27,881 bases of DNA from Elusimicrobia bacterium RIFCSPHIGHO2_02_FULL_57_9 (GTDB lineage: Bacteria; Elusimicrobiota; Elusimicrobia; UBA1565; UBA9628). The stretch is from positions 1 to 27,881 of the forward strand of contig MGUO01000138.1 of assembly GCA_001800015.1 (NCBI GenBank), written 5' to 3'. Positions 15,643-22,935 of this stretch are shown here, piece by piece. The position numbers were made by a program, and so were the translations under genes. The notes under the pieces are model-generated. The model was not told the DNA's origin, made no database searches, and saw only the letters and a list, made by a program, of their open reading frames with translations. Within the stretch, counting starts at the first letter, position 1, and the number at the start of each line of letters is the position of its first letter.

Positions 15643-16947
15643 TCAGTTAAACAATTCTTTTTGCCGCAGCAGCCTGTGATATGCAATCCCAAATCGATGC
15701 GCCTCATCTCTCAGATGCTGCAGCAGGCGCAAGGCAGGCCGCGCTTTCTCCATAATCAGCGAATCCAGCCGCCCCGGTAGGAATACTTCCTCAATGCGCT
15801 TGGCCAGGGCGGCAATCGGTATGCGCAGGCCCACGCCTTTTAAGGCCGCAGAGGCTGCGCCAAGTTGGCCTTTGCCGCCGTCAACTACGATCAGGTCGGG
15901 CAGAGCCTGACCTTCTTCTTTTAACCGGCGATAGCGGCGGGTAACCGCTTCCTGTATGCATTTAAGATCATCGATTCCTTCCACCGCGCGGATCTTGAAT
16001 TTACGGTAATGTTCCTTATTGGGGACGCCGCCCTTAAAACAGACCATGGACGCCACGGTTTGCCGGCCCTGAAAGTGTGAAATGTCGAAACATTCGATGT
16101 GAAACGGCGCAAGCGCCAGGGCCAGGGCCTGCTGCAGGTCCGTCACTGATTGCGAAGCCGCCAGAGTTCCGGCCACATTTTCCGCCTTGATGGCTTCACA
16201 ACGCACTTTCTCCCCTATTTGGGAGATGGCCGCGATGTTGTCGCGCAATTGGGCCGCGCGCTCGTAGTTCAGTTTTTTGGAAGCCTTTTTCATTTCGCGC
16301 TCGAGGTGGCGGCGCAGTTCCGGATAGCGGCCCGAAAAAAACAGGATCAGGTCATCGGCGAAAGCGCGGTATTTTCCCCGGTCGATGCGCCCCGCGCAGG
16401 GAGCCGGACATTCTTCCGTGTGATAATAGAGACACGAGTTGATTTTTTTAGTATCCAAGGCTTTCTTCAGGTTGAAGTCCCATTTGCAGGGCCGCAGCGG
16501 AAAATATTTGTGACGCCAAAGGTAATTAAGCAGGTGGCGCACCGGTCCGACCTTGGGGAAGGGCCCGAAATAAACGGCTCCATCGCTGATTTTGCGCCGG
16601 GTCAGAAAAACCCGCGGGAAATCCTCGTTCATGGTGACTTTAACGTAGGGATAGGCCTTGTCGTCCTTGAGCGAGATGTTGAAAAATGGGCGATAGCGTT
16701 TGACGAGCCGGTCTTCCAGGAGTAGAGCTTCGCGCTCCGAAGAGCAGGAGATATAATCGATTTTGCGAATAAGGGGCGTGAGGATTGAATTCTTGAATTG
16801 ATTCTTATCCGGATTGAAGTAATGGGCCACCCGTTTGGCCAAATCATTGGCCTTCCCGATATAAAGAATCTCGGCCCCGGCGTCGCGCATGAGATAGACG
16901 CCGCAGGCATGAGGCAGGTGGCTGCGGTTGATTGCTCGTCCATCCAT
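15643..16947 (-). CDS. uvrC: UvrC-type excinuclease subunit, short form lacking the C-terminal HhH region
   Basis: UvrC makes both incisions in nucleotide excision repair. The N-terminal GIY-YIG nuclease is present (GVYLMRDAGAEILYIGKAN, then EREALLLEDRLVKRYRPFFN). The cysteine region CLYYHTEECPAPCAG, a UVR-type segment (about 215-245, KKLNYERAAQLRDNI) and the RNase H-like endonuclease (ECFDISHFQG, LIVVDGGKGQL, LRDEAHRFGI) follow. The protein ends about 20 residues after this last motif, at 434 residues. E. coli UvrC is about 610 residues and ends in tandem helix-hairpin-helix motifs, absent here. Both nuclease domains are present, so it is not a Cho-type protein. The gene converges with pilC and diverges from rpsT. 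Confidence 0.93.
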   Translation of the reverse strand: MDGRAINRSHLPHACGVYLMRDAGAEILYIGKANDLAKRVAHYFNPDKNQFKNSILTPLIRKIDYISCSSEREALLLEDRLVKRYRPFFNISLKDDKAYPYVKVTMNEDFPRVFLTRRKISDGAVYFGPFPKVGPVRHLLNYLWRHKYFPLRPCKWDFNLKKALDTKKINSCLYYHTEECPAPCAGRIDRGKYRAFADDLILFFSGRYPELRRHLEREMKKASKKLNYERAAQLRDNIAAISQIGEKVRCEAIKAENVAGTLAASQSVTDLQQALALALAPFHIECFDISHFQGRQTVASMVCFKGGVPNKEHYRKFKIRAVEGIDDLKCIQEAVTRRYRRLKEEGQALPDLIVVDGGKGQLGAASAALKGVGLRIPIAALAKRIEEVFLPGRLDSLIMEKARPALRLLQHLRDEAHRFGIAYHRLLRQKELFN

Positions 16948-16956
16948 GATTATATT
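16928..16956 (+). promoter_or_regulatory. candidate promoter for rpsT
   Basis: TTGATT (16928-16933) and TATATT (16951-16956) are 17 bp apart. They overlap the 5' end of uvrC on the other strand and point at rpsT, predicting a 5' leader of about 55 bases. Confidence 0.5.
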
Positions 16957-16985
16957 TTACGACATTGTTCTCGACGAAGCTTGCC

Positions 16986-16992
16986 AGGAGGG
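16986..16992 (+). promoter_or_regulatory. ribosome binding site misplaced for rpsT
   Basis: AGGAGGG is the best ribosome binding site in this leader but lies 26 bases before the rpsT ATG. It is ideally placed (7 bases) for a TTG at 17000 in a different frame, which opens a frame overlapping the start of rpsT. Confidence 0.4.
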
Positions 16993-17018
16993 CTTTAAAT
17001 TGATTCAATGTCTATCCG

Positions 17019-17309
17019 ATGGCGCAAGCAAAGAAACCCAAGAGGCACGCGTCGGCTTTAAAGGCCCAGAGGCAGTCGCAACGGCGTTCTTCCCGCAACC
17101 GGCTCATCAAGAAAGGGGTTCGTTTAGCCGTGCGCGCCGTGATGGATGCCATCGCCAAGAAAGACGCCGTCAAGCTTCCTGAACTGATGTCCAAGGCCTC
17201 TTCGGCCTTGAGCAAGGCCGCCCAGCGTCAAACCATCCATTGGAAAACCGCAGCCCGCAAAAAGTCCCGTCTGGCGGCGCGAGCGGCTAAGTTAGCCGTT
17301 GCCGCATAG
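17019..17309 (+). CDS. rpsT: 30S ribosomal protein S20
   Basis: The 96-residue, strongly basic helical protein fits S20, which binds 16S rRNA early in 30S assembly. The N-terminal KKPKRHASALKAQRQSQRRS matches the family's opening (basic, with SAxKxxRxxxxRxxxN spacing), RNRLIKKGVRLAVRAV follows, and the C-terminal HWKTAARKKSRLA matches the family ending. The ATG at 17019 is the only plausible start: an in-frame TGA is at 17001. No ribosome binding site lies at normal distance. In E. coli S20 represses its own translation, and the odd leader here may reflect some control. Its last 18 bases overlap the 3' end of holA on the opposite strand. Confidence 0.93.
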   Translation: MAQAKKPKRHASALKAQRQSQRRSSRNRLIKKGVRLAVRAVMDAIAKKDAVKLPELMSKASSALSKAAQRQTIHWKTAARKKSRLAARAAKLAVAA

Positions 17310-18296
17310 CGCCACAATCAAATTTTCTATCTCAAGCCTCGCATCCAGCCAGCTTTTTGATTTAAGGGCGGCTTCGGTTTTTAGGCAGATCTTAATATCC
17401 TTGATCAGCCTTTTCTCTTCCAGCCGGCCCACCAGTTCCAAATAATTTCGGTCCCAGTAGTTATGCAGGCGCAGGCTGCGGGAAATAGTCTCGGGGGCCT
17501 GGCGCGCCTTAATCATGCGCTTGGCGCGCAATTGCTTGGTCACGGCGGCGCTGGCCTGGGCTAATATCCGAAACACTTGTTCTTCGGCCTTGCCCTCGTT
17601 AAGCAGGCGTCGCGCATGGGAGAGGCAATCCTTCAGTTTCCGTTCTTGAATCAGCCGGGATAAGGCGAAGGGATCGGCGGATTTGCGATAGCCCAGGCAT
17701 TGAATGGCGTCTTCTTGGGAGATTTTCTTGGCTGTCGAGGCGAATAACAGGATTTTATCGAGTTCCTGCTTGAGGATGGACCAGTTGGTTCCGACCTCAG
17801 CCACTAAAGTGGCGGCCGCTTCCGAGGATAGATTTTTTCCCTCTTGCCGCGCTGCGGCCAGCAGTCGCTGCCGGGCCTCTTCTTCCTTTAACGGAGCAAA
17901 CAGGCAAAGGGCTCCAGCCCTTGCGGCGGCCGAGACCAGGCCGTCCTTGGCATCTGCTCGCTTTTCCTCGGAGAGCAGCACCAGCGTCGTGTTTTTAAGC
18001 GGATTCTTGAGATATTCGATGAAAGCCGCTTTGGCCGCGGCCGGGATTTTGGGATTATTGACGATGACGAGCCTTTTCTCCGAAAGAACTGGCAAGGTCA
18101 TGGCCTCGGCCACTACGGCCTGCGGATTTTCCGCGTCCGCGAACTGGCGGAAATTGAAATCGTCGGTTTTAAACCAGATTTTCAAGCGCTTGAGCGCCTC
18201 GGACTTGGCCGATGCCTCTTCCCCCAAAAGATAGTAAATAGGGCGCAGCTTGCCTGTTTCCCATTCCTTCAGAAGATCGGGGACTCTCAGCTCCAT
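17292..18296 (-). CDS. holA: DNA polymerase III subunit delta
   Basis: HolA opens the sliding clamp within the clamp loader. The 334-residue protein has the family's weakly conserved pattern: PIYYLLGEEASAKSEALKRL near the N-terminus, TLPVLSEKRLVIVNN, TTLVLLSEEKRAD, and the C-terminal collar region with ADPFALSRLIQERKLKDCL and RILAQASAAVTKQLRAK. Length is normal. The gene order leuS-lptE-holA matches E. coli and strengthens the call. It begins 18 bases after lptE and runs 18 bp into rpsT tail to tail. The degenerate Walker A region in bacterial delta is expected. Confidence 0.9.
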   Translation of the reverse strand: MELRVPDLLKEWETGKLRPIYYLLGEEASAKSEALKRLKIWFKTDDFNFRQFADAENPQAVVAEAMTLPVLSEKRLVIVNNPKIPAAAKAAFIEYLKNPLKNTTLVLLSEEKRADAKDGLVSAAARAGALCLFAPLKEEEARQRLLAAARQEGKNLSSEAAATLVAEVGTNWSILKQELDKILLFASTAKKISQEDAIQCLGYRKSADPFALSRLIQERKLKDCLSHARRLLNEGKAEEQVFRILAQASAAVTKQLRAKRMIKARQAPETISRSLRLHNYWDRNYLELVGRLEEKRLIKDIKICLKTEAALKSKSWLDARLEIENLIVALCGNG

Positions 18297-18305
18297 CTTG
18301 CGTTT

Positions 18306-18334
18306 GGATTAGGATTAATAAGGATTAGGATTAA
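18306..18334. repeat. 13-bp direct repeat across the lptE stop
   Basis: GGATTAGGATTAA occurs at 18306-18318 and 18322-18334, a 16-bp period that spans the end of lptE and the lptE-holA gap. It is a simple-sequence repeat that could shift the lptE C-terminus by slippage. Confidence 0.7.
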
Positions 18335-18929
18335 CCGGCGGCAGGGGCGTGTCCGGCTTGGCGTTGGGAGCCGTGGACGGAGCATCCGGCGAAATGCGCC
18401 GTTCCGAGGTGCCGGTGACCGAGCCAAAACCCTCGATCACGCGCTTGACTACGTCGCGAGCCAGGCTGTCCCAGATCGTTTCGCGGGCTTGTTCCTCGGT
18501 TTTGCCGCCGGGAAGGGTGGAGGCCGGATAGGTCAGGCTGCCCTCCATGTTCTTTTCTTCCCAAAGGGCGGTGTTGGCGGCTTTGTCGACGAATTGCAGA
18601 TCGATCATGATGCGCAGTTTATAGGCGGTGGGGACCAGCCGGGCGTCGTATTGAATGGGGGTGAGCACGTAGCGGGTAATGGTCGCCAGCACGATGCCGT
18701 CGGCCTCGGATTCGGGAAGCACGGGATAGCGTCCGTCGCGCAGGAACTCATCGCGGACGCGCAGAGTCAGCTTATCCTCCAATCCGAATTGCTGGGTTTT
18801 GTTGACCACCAGGCGTATGGACAATTTCTTGATGTTGCTGGGCAGTATTTGTGGGGACGGGCGATAGGCGATGTCTTGCCCGCAGCCGGCCGCTAAAAGA
18901 GCCAATAAAAGCATTCCCAATTTTTTCAT
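18315..18929 (-). CDS. lptE: LptE-like LPS-assembly lipoprotein
   Basis: The 204-residue protein starts with a lipoprotein signal peptide ending AAGC (cysteine at about 16). YRPSPQILPSNIKKLSI at the mature N-terminus and the following NKTQQFGLEDKLTLRVRDEFL are typical of LptE, the lipoprotein plug of the LptD translocon that delivers LPS to the outer surface. The C-terminal 40 residues are proline-rich and low in complexity. Sequence similarity in this family is weak, so the conserved position between leuS and holA is a major part of the evidence. The ATG is one base after the leuS stop. An outer membrane is implied. Confidence 0.85.
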   Translation of the reverse strand: MKKLGMLLLALLAAGCGQDIAYRPSPQILPSNIKKLSIRLVVNKTQQFGLEDKLTLRVRDEFLRDGRYPVLPESEADGIVLATITRYVLTPIQYDARLVPTAYKLRIMIDLQFVDKAANTALWEEKNMEGSLTYPASTLPGGKTEEQARETIWDSLARDVVKRVIEGFGSVTGTSERRISPDAPSTAPNAKPDTPLPPVNPNPY

Positions 18930-18930
18930 G

Positions 18931-21438
18931 TTATTTCACCACGATATTGACGAGCCGGTTGGGCACGACAATGGTTTTGACCACGGATTTGCCCTCCGTC
19001 GCTGATTTAATCTTTTCCAAGCCCAAAGCGGTGCTGGTAACGGTTTGTTCCGGCGCATTGGCCTCAAATTCAAAAGTGGCCCGGACCTTCCCGTTGACCT
19101 GCACGGCGTATTCTACCTTGTTTTCCTGCAGATATTTTTCTTGATAGGCCGGCCAAGGCTGACGGGACATGGAGTCCTTGTGCCCGAGCCTTTCCCAAAG
19201 CTCCTCGGTGACATGCGGGGCGAAGGGGTGCAGCAGGGTTAAAAGGGTTTCGATGTCGACGCGGGCTTTTTCGGGCTGGTCCTGGATGTCGTTTAGATAG
19301 ATCATCATTTCGGATACAGCCGTGTTTAATCCGAAGGACTCGATATCCCCCGTGACTTTCTTAATGGTGCGGTGCCGCCGATTAATTAGGCCTTCGCCGG
19401 CCCCCAGCTTATTGTCGAGCGCCAGCGCCCACACCTTGCGTAAAAAGCCCGAGACACCTTTGATATTGCGCATGTCCCAGGGCTTAGCCTGCTCGAAGGG
19501 GCCCATGAACATTTCATAAAGCCGGAAAGCGTCGGCTCCGTAGTTTTTCAGAACGGCGTCGGGGTTGACCGCGTTTTTCTTGGACTTGGACATTTTCTCA
19601 ACGATCGATTGGAGCTTTTCCCCGGAGTCCAGCACGGCCCCGCCGGCGTCATCGTATTTAACATCCTCGTAGCCGTGGTACACGCCCTGAGAGTCGCGGT
19701 AGGCGTAGGAAAGGATCATGCCTTGATGGCGCAGTTTTTGGAAGGGTTCGATGGTTGAGACAAAACCAAGATCGTAGAGAGCTTTATGCCAGAAGCGGGC
19801 GTAGAGCAAATGCAAAACAGCGTGCTCAGCCCCGCCTACATAGCAATCAACGGGCCCCCATGTCTTCGCCTGGTCTATAGACCAGGCGAAGACCGTGTTT
19901 TTAGGGTCTGTATACCTTAGGTAGTACCAGCACGAACCCGCCCATTGCGGCATCGTATTTGTTTCCCTTTTTCCCGCTCCGCCGCAGCCGGGGCACTTGG
20001 TGTTGACCCAGTCCGGCGCGTTGGCTAAGGGGGACTCGCCGGTACCGGAAGGCCGGTAATCCGTCACTTCCGGCAGCAGCACGGGCAAATCTTTCTCCGG
20101 GACAGGGACCTGGCCGCATTTCGGGCAGTGGATGATGGGGATGGGTTCCCCCCAATAGCGCTGGCGCGAGAATATCCAATCGCGCAGCTTGTATCGCACC
20201 GTGCCCTTGCCCAGCCCGTTTTCTTCCAAATAACGGATGATTTTTTGCTTGGCTTGCGCCGTGGGCATTCCGGCCAAAAGAGGGGAGTTAACGGCTTCTC
20301 CATCGGCGCAAAAAGCTTGGTTCGGGTCGGCCGCGCCTTTCAGGGCTTTAACCACCGGGAAAACGGGTAATTTAAATTTATGGGCGAATGCCCAATCACG
20401 CTCGTCATGAGCCGGGACCGCCATGATAGCGCCCGTACCGTAGCCCGCCAGCACATAATCAGCCAGCCAAATGGGAATTTTCTTGTTGTTGAGCGGATTA
20501 ATCGCATAAGAGCCGGTGAAAACCCCGGTTTTTTCCTTTTGCAGCTCGGTGCGTTCCATGTCCGATTTGGCTTGGGCCTGTTTGCGATAGGCCTCAACCT
20601 CAGCTTTATGTTCGGCAGTGGTCAGTTCCGGGACCAACTCATGCTCGGGCGCCAGAACCATGTAGGTGGCGCCGTAAATGGTGTCCGGCCGGGTGGTAAA
20701 AACCGCGAGCCGGCGGCCGTTTTCAAGTTTGAACTTGATTTCCGCGCCATCGGAGCGGCCGATCCAGTGGCGCTGCATGGCGAGGGTGGAAGCGGGCCAG
20801 TCCAGTTCATCCAAATCCTTTTCCAGGCGATCGGCATAGGCGGTGATGCGCAATATCCATTGCCGCATGCTTTTGCGCTCGACCGTCGTGCCGCAGCGTT
20901 CGCAAGCACCGCCGAAAACCTCTTCATTGGCCAGTCCTGTTTTGCAGGAGGGACACCAGTTGATCGGCGCGGTGCTTTCATAGGCCAGGCCTTTTTTGAA
21001 CAGCTGGAGGAATATCCATTGCGTCCAGCGGTAATAAGCCGGGTCGGTGGTGTTGATTTCCCGGTCCCAGTCATAGGAAAAACCCAAGGACTGTATTTGT
21101 CTTTTGAAATTGGCGATGTTGTTTTCGGTAACCACACGCGGATGGGTGCCGGTTTGCAGGGCGAAATTTTCGGTCGGAAGCCCAAAAGCGTCCCAACCCA
21201 TGGGGTGCAACACATCCCAGCCCTGCATGCGCTTGGCGCGGCAGAGAATGTCGGTGGCGGTGTAGCCTTCTGGATGGCCCACGTGCAGGCCCGCGGCCGA
21301 GGGGTAAGGAAACATATCCAGGCAATAGAACTTCTTTCCCGGCCGGGGGGGTTGCGGAGCCTTAAAAACGCCGTCTTTAGCCCAGCGCGCCTGCCATTTG
21401 GTTTCTATTTCGAAGAAAGGGATGTGCTCGGGTTTCAT
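18931..21438 (-). CDS. leuS: leucyl-tRNA synthetase
   Basis: LeuS charges tRNA(Leu) and edits mischarged tRNA. I start at the ATG at 21438 (MKPEHIPFFEIETKWQARW, about 835 aa), because the frame upstream of it crosses a perfect inverted repeat and has no family residues. The HIGH-type motif is in FPYPSAAGLHVGHPEGY, zinc-type CPSC and CERC pairs follow, the editing domain contains FTTRPDTIYGATY, a further CPKC pair is near residue 440, and KMSKSKKNAVNPD is the KMSKS loop. The C-terminal anticodon and tail regions are complete. Residues 516-526 are encoded by a 32-bp perfect palindrome. First gene of leuS-lptE-holA. Confidence 0.96.
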   Translation of the reverse strand: MKPEHIPFFEIETKWQARWAKDGVFKAPQPPRPGKKFYCLDMFPYPSAAGLHVGHPEGYTATDILCRAKRMQGWDVLHPMGWDAFGLPTENFALQTGTHPRVVTENNIANFKRQIQSLGFSYDWDREINTTDPAYYRWTQWIFLQLFKKGLAYESTAPINWCPSCKTGLANEEVFGGACERCGTTVERKSMRQWILRITAYADRLEKDLDELDWPASTLAMQRHWIGRSDGAEIKFKLENGRRLAVFTTRPDTIYGATYMVLAPEHELVPELTTAEHKAEVEAYRKQAQAKSDMERTELQKEKTGVFTGSYAINPLNNKKIPIWLADYVLAGYGTGAIMAVPAHDERDWAFAHKFKLPVFPVVKALKGAADPNQAFCADGEAVNSPLLAGMPTAQAKQKIIRYLEENGLGKGTVRYKLRDWIFSRQRYWGEPIPIIHCPKCGQVPVPEKDLPVLLPEVTDYRPSGTGESPLANAPDWVNTKCPGCGGAGKRETNTMPQWAGSCWYYLRYTDPKNTVFAWSIDQAKTWGPVDCYVGGAEHAVLHLLYARFWHKALYDLGFVSTIEPFQKLRHQGMILSYAYRDSQGVYHGYEDVKYDDAGGAVLDSGEKLQSIVEKMSKSKKNAVNPDAVLKNYGADAFRLYEMFMGPFEQAKPWDMRNIKGVSGFLRKVWALALDNKLGAGEGLINRRHRTIKKVTGDIESFGLNTAVSEMMIYLNDIQDQPEKARVDIETLLTLLHPFAPHVTEELWERLGHKDSMSRQPWPAYQEKYLQENKVEYAVQVNGKVRATFEFEANAPEQTVTSTALGLEKIKSATEGKSVVKTIVVPNRLVNIVVK
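19862..19893. repeat. 32-bp perfect palindrome inside leuS
   Basis: All 16 base pairs around the centre at 19877/19878 are complementary, ending at a T/C mismatch. The centre is TGGTCTATAGACCA. On the coding strand it gives VFAWSIDQAKT just before WGPVDCYVGG. The length of this LeuS segment appears unchanged relative to remembered homologues. Confidence 0.93.
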
Positions 21439-21447
21439 TAGGAAGCA

Positions 21448-21453
21448 ATTATA
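21448..21453 (-). promoter_or_regulatory. -10 element for leuS
   Basis: TATAAT on the minus strand ends 9 bases before the leuS ATG. No good -35 is seen. A start about 7 bases on would leave only about 3 leader bases and no ribosome binding site. Confidence 0.45.
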
Positions 21454-21494
21454 TAACTTTGTCCGTGGAGATGGCCCGCTCAATAGCGAGAGAG

Positions 21495-21533
21495 TTTTTC
21501 TGCGATGTACCATTTTGGCGCATCGCAGAAAAA
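21495..21533. repeat. 13-bp inverted repeat between ybeY and leuS
   Basis: TTTTTCTGCGATG (21495-21507) pairs exactly with CATCGCAGAAAAA (21521-21533) across a 13-base loop. The T-run precedes rather than follows the stem on both strands. It may end the ybeY transcript or be an operator upstream of leuS. Confidence 0.7.
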
Positions 21534-21544
21534 GGCCCTTTTGT

Positions 21545-21979
21545 TTACTTCATGTCGCTCAGAATCTTATCTTGCCTTTTAAACATCGCCGCTTGCCGGC
21601 GCGGGGTGTCATCTCGGTATCCCAGTAAATGCAGGGTGCCGTGAATAATCAAGGTCAGAATTTCCTTTAGAACCGGGTGGCCGAGCGCCGCAGCTTGTTT
21701 CCCGGTCTGGTACGCCGAGATGTAAATATCTCCGAAAGGCGAATCTTGGGCGCGCTCTTCCTCTGAGTAGGGAAAGGCAATCACGTCGGTGTCGCAGTTG
21801 TGGCTTAGAAAGCGTTTGTTGAGCGCAAGCATCCCTTTCCTGTTCTGAAAAATAATATTGATCTCGCCGCTTGCGCGGTATTTTTCGGCGCGCAGAGCTC
21901 TGAGGCAGGCTTTCTTGATTAATCCTGGCTTTCGGGCGCAGGCCGGCAGGCGGCTTATATGAAAGAGGTTTACGGTCAC
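21545..21979 (-). CDS. ybeY: endoribonuclease YbeY
   Basis: The 144-residue protein has the YbeY fold pattern: NIIFQNRKGMLALNKRFLSHNCDTDVIAFP, then FGDIYIS, and the metal-binding segment HGTLHLLGYRDD. The first two metal histidines, H113 and H117, are present. The third position of the usual HGxLHLxGYDH is aspartate 123, a substitution I also recall from other phyla. YbeY takes part in 16S rRNA 3' end processing and ribosome quality control. It overlaps phoH by 4 bp (ATGA), a classic phoH-ybeY pair. The C-terminus is short, ending at KILSDMK. Confidence 0.92.
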   Translation of the reverse strand: MTVNLFHISRLPACARKPGLIKKACLRALRAEKYRASGEINIIFQNRKGMLALNKRFLSHNCDTDVIAFPYSEEERAQDSPFGDIYISAYQTGKQAAALGHPVLKEILTLIIHGTLHLLGYRDDTPRRQAAMFKRQDKILSDMK

Positions 21980-22935
21980 TTCTTACGCGACCAGTCTTCG
22001 TAGGCGCGCACGATTTTGCGCACCAGGGGGTGCCTGACCACGTCTTCCTCGGTGAGTTTGTGAAAGGCCACGCCTTCCACGTCTTTAAGAATCTCGGCTA
22101 CGCGGACCAGGCCCGAGGCGGCTTTATCGCTTAAATCGCTTTGCGTGACGTCGCCGGTGACCACCACGCGCGAGCCATGGCCCATGCGGGTTAAAAACAT
22201 CTTCATCTGCTCCGGAGTGGTGTTCTGGGCTTCATCGAGCAGGATAAAAGCGTCGTTAAAGGTGCGGCCGCGCATATAGGCCAGGGGCACGATTTCGATG
22301 ACGTCGGTGTCGCGCCACAATCGGAAACGTTCCGGGCCCAGGAGGCCATAGAAGGCGTCGTAAAGGGGCTTGAGATAGGGATCCACTTTTTCGATAAAAG
22401 CGCCGGGCAAAAAACCCAGTTTTTCGCCGGCCTCGACTACCGGCCGGCTTAAAATGACGCGGGTGACCCGTCTGGCTTCCAAAGCTCGCAGGGCGCAAGC
22501 CACGGCCAGGTGGGTTTTGCCGGTTCCCGCCGGGCCTATGCCGAAAACCAGTTCGGTTTTAGCGATCGCCTCGACATAGCTTTTCTGGTTCGGGGTACGG
22601 GGACGCACCACCTGCCCGTAGGCCGAACGGTAAACGCCGTCCTCGGGCAGGGGCGGAGCGTTTAGGTTCAACGGCTCGAAGCTGGGTTGCGGCGGCGTGG
22701 CGGAGAGCTCCGCGCGGCGCACGGTCGCCAGCTTTTCGCGTATGCGGCGCAGGGCCTTGTCCACCCGGGACGTATTGCCCTTGATGGAAAGCTGCATTTC
22801 GCTGGAGTGGATGTCCTGGCGCAGAAATATTTCCACGCCGTATTCACGCTCCATTTGCCTCAAGGCCGCGTCCTGCTCTCCTAAAAGCTGGAGAGCTTCC
22901 TGGGGATTTCCAAGGCGGATTTTTTTTGTGATCAT
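21976..22935 (-). CDS. phoH: PhoH-family ATPase (YbeZ-like)
   Basis: At 319 residues this has a short N-terminal KH-like region (about 45-75, with LSIKGNTSRVDKALRRI) and a P-loop ATPase domain. PRTPNQKSYVEAI is the family's Q-motif-like segment, GIGPAGTGKTHLA is Walker A, FILLDEAQNTTPEQMKMFLT is Walker B, and VVVTGDVTQSDL is the sensor motif. PhoH proteins are RNA-linked ATPases or helicases that partner YbeY. The start overlaps the glgC stop by 4 bp, and its stop overlaps ybeY by 4 bp, so translation is coupled through three genes. Confidence 0.94.
   Translation of the reverse strand: MITKKIRLGNPQEALQLLGEQDAALRQMEREYGVEIFLRQDIHSSEMQLSIKGNTSRVDKALRRIREKLATVRRAELSATPPQPSFEPLNLNAPPLPEDGVYRSAYGQVVRPRTPNQKSYVEAIAKTELVFGIGPAGTGKTHLAVACALRALEARRVTRVILSRPVVEAGEKLGFLPGAFIEKVDPYLKPLYDAFYGLLGPERFRLWRDTDVIEIVPLAYMRGRTFNDAFILLDEAQNTTPEQMKMFLTRMGHGSRVVVTGDVTQSDLSDKAASGLVRVAEILKDVEGVAFHKLTEEDVVRHPLVRKIVRAYEDWSRKK

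Noticed and set aside
20380..21441. 353-codon plus-strand frame opposite leuS
   Set aside because: It is antisense to well-conserved LeuS motifs and has no recognisable domain.
21439..21513. Longer LeuS N-terminus starting at 21513
   Set aside because: The 25 extra residues are unlike any LeuS start and the stretch includes one arm of the inverted repeat; the ATG at 21438 gives the normal family start.
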